DNA of 64,000 bases, taken from Pseudomonas anatoliensis (GTDB lineage: Bacteria > Pseudomonadota > Gammaproteobacteria > Pseudomonadales > Pseudomonadaceae). This document shows positions 63,819 to 64,000 of this stretch, one piece after another; the first letter of the stretch is position 1; each line of letters begins with the position of its first letter. The notes beneath the pieces were generated by a model. That model worked only from the letters and a program-made list of their open reading frames with translations, was not told the origin of the DNA and did no database searches. The stretch is taken from the NCBI RefSeq assembly GCF_017976235.1, contig NZ_JACVHC010000003.1:805445-869444 (forward strand). Direction: 5' to 3'. The translations under genes and the position numbers were made by a program.

Positions 63819-64000
63819 TCGCCCCACTTCCGGCGCAGTCGAAACGGAAAACTCCTTGAGATTCAATGAGTTAAGTAGGTTTCGAGAGCGGGTCGCTTCA
63901 GTTCATCGAAGCCTGGAAGGAGTTGAAAGAGCGGTGATGTTTGGCTCTTTTAACGGTTCGATCTTCTCGGTCGAAAGCGGAGAAAAAGAGGTGTTGACAA
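63819..64000 (+). other. rRNA operon leader, truncated at window end
   Basis: The sequence after the promoter contains a boxA-like GGCTCTTTTAACGG (63941-63954), complementary inverted segments, and at the very end TTGACA (63994-63999). That is the -35 of a likely second promoter cut off by the window. The 16S gene itself is not in the window, so this is inference from its resemblance to Pseudomonas rrn leaders. Confidence 0.7.

Overview
The window looks like chromosomal DNA of a Pseudomonas of the fluorescens group. The evidence is the high-GC codon use, the gene order (dsbA-cc4-engB-polA-thrB-znu/zur-metNIQ; coxBA-ctaG-cox3-SURF1-ctaA-cyoE-sco; prlC-yheV; trpI-trpBA; pntAA/AB/B; gcdR-gcdH-gcdG), and three families of paired REP palindromes typical of fluorescent pseudomonads. 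These gene sets normally lie on either side of oriC in Pseudomonas, but dnaA and oriC are not in the window. No phage, integrase, IS transposase, CRISPR array or tRNA was seen. Most of the window is core genome.

Layout. 1-7.1 kb: start of a probable diguanylate cyclase gene, an EEP nuclease, DsbA, cytochromes c4 and c5, EngB, an ErsA-type sRNA with an AlgU-like promoter, PolA and a DUF2782 protein. 7.1-12 kb: ThrB, then the zinc-uptake locus (znuA divergent from zur-znuC-znuB over a Zur-box-like palindrome) and a lipoprotein. 12-17 kb: catalase HPII divergent from the methionine importer metNIQ. 17-26 kb: the aa3 cytochrome c oxidase locus with its heme A, copper and SURF1 assembly genes. 26-30.6 kb: a conserved Pseudomonas protein, a SulP-type transporter paired with a beta carbonic anhydrase, and a radical SAM gene behind a perfect LexA box. 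30.6-35.4 kb: an AT-rich islet with a small EF-hand-like protein, then a periplasmic GMC dehydrogenase operon. 35.4-41.9 kb: a Cys-phosphatase, two M3 oligopeptidases around yheV, a gamma carbonic anhydrase and a HAD phosphatase. 41.9-47.4 kb: small envelope and stress genes, several in paralogous pairs. 47.4-51 kb: trpI/trpBA and an RcnB-like protein. 51-55 kb: a DUF4105 protein in one operon with three DUF2388 paralogues, then a DUF1127 protein. 55-61 kb: an acetate:succinate-type CoA transferase and the proton-translocating transhydrogenase. 61-64 kb: the glutarate branch (gcdR, gcdH, gcdG) and the promoter region of what is very probably an rRNA operon that begins just past the end.

The genes make up several coherent modules: respiration (c4, c5 and a complete aa3 oxidase assembly line), metal and amino-acid uptake under dedicated repressors, CO2/bicarbonate handling (SulP plus two carbonic anhydrases), tryptophan synthesis, NADPH balance (pnt) and lysine/glutarate catabolism. 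No clearly new large system is visible. The best leads for new biology are the DUF4105-DUF2388 operon, the EF-hand-like small protein, the array of ACTGTA half-sites upstream of the DUF1127 gene, and the duplicated oligopeptidase around yheV.
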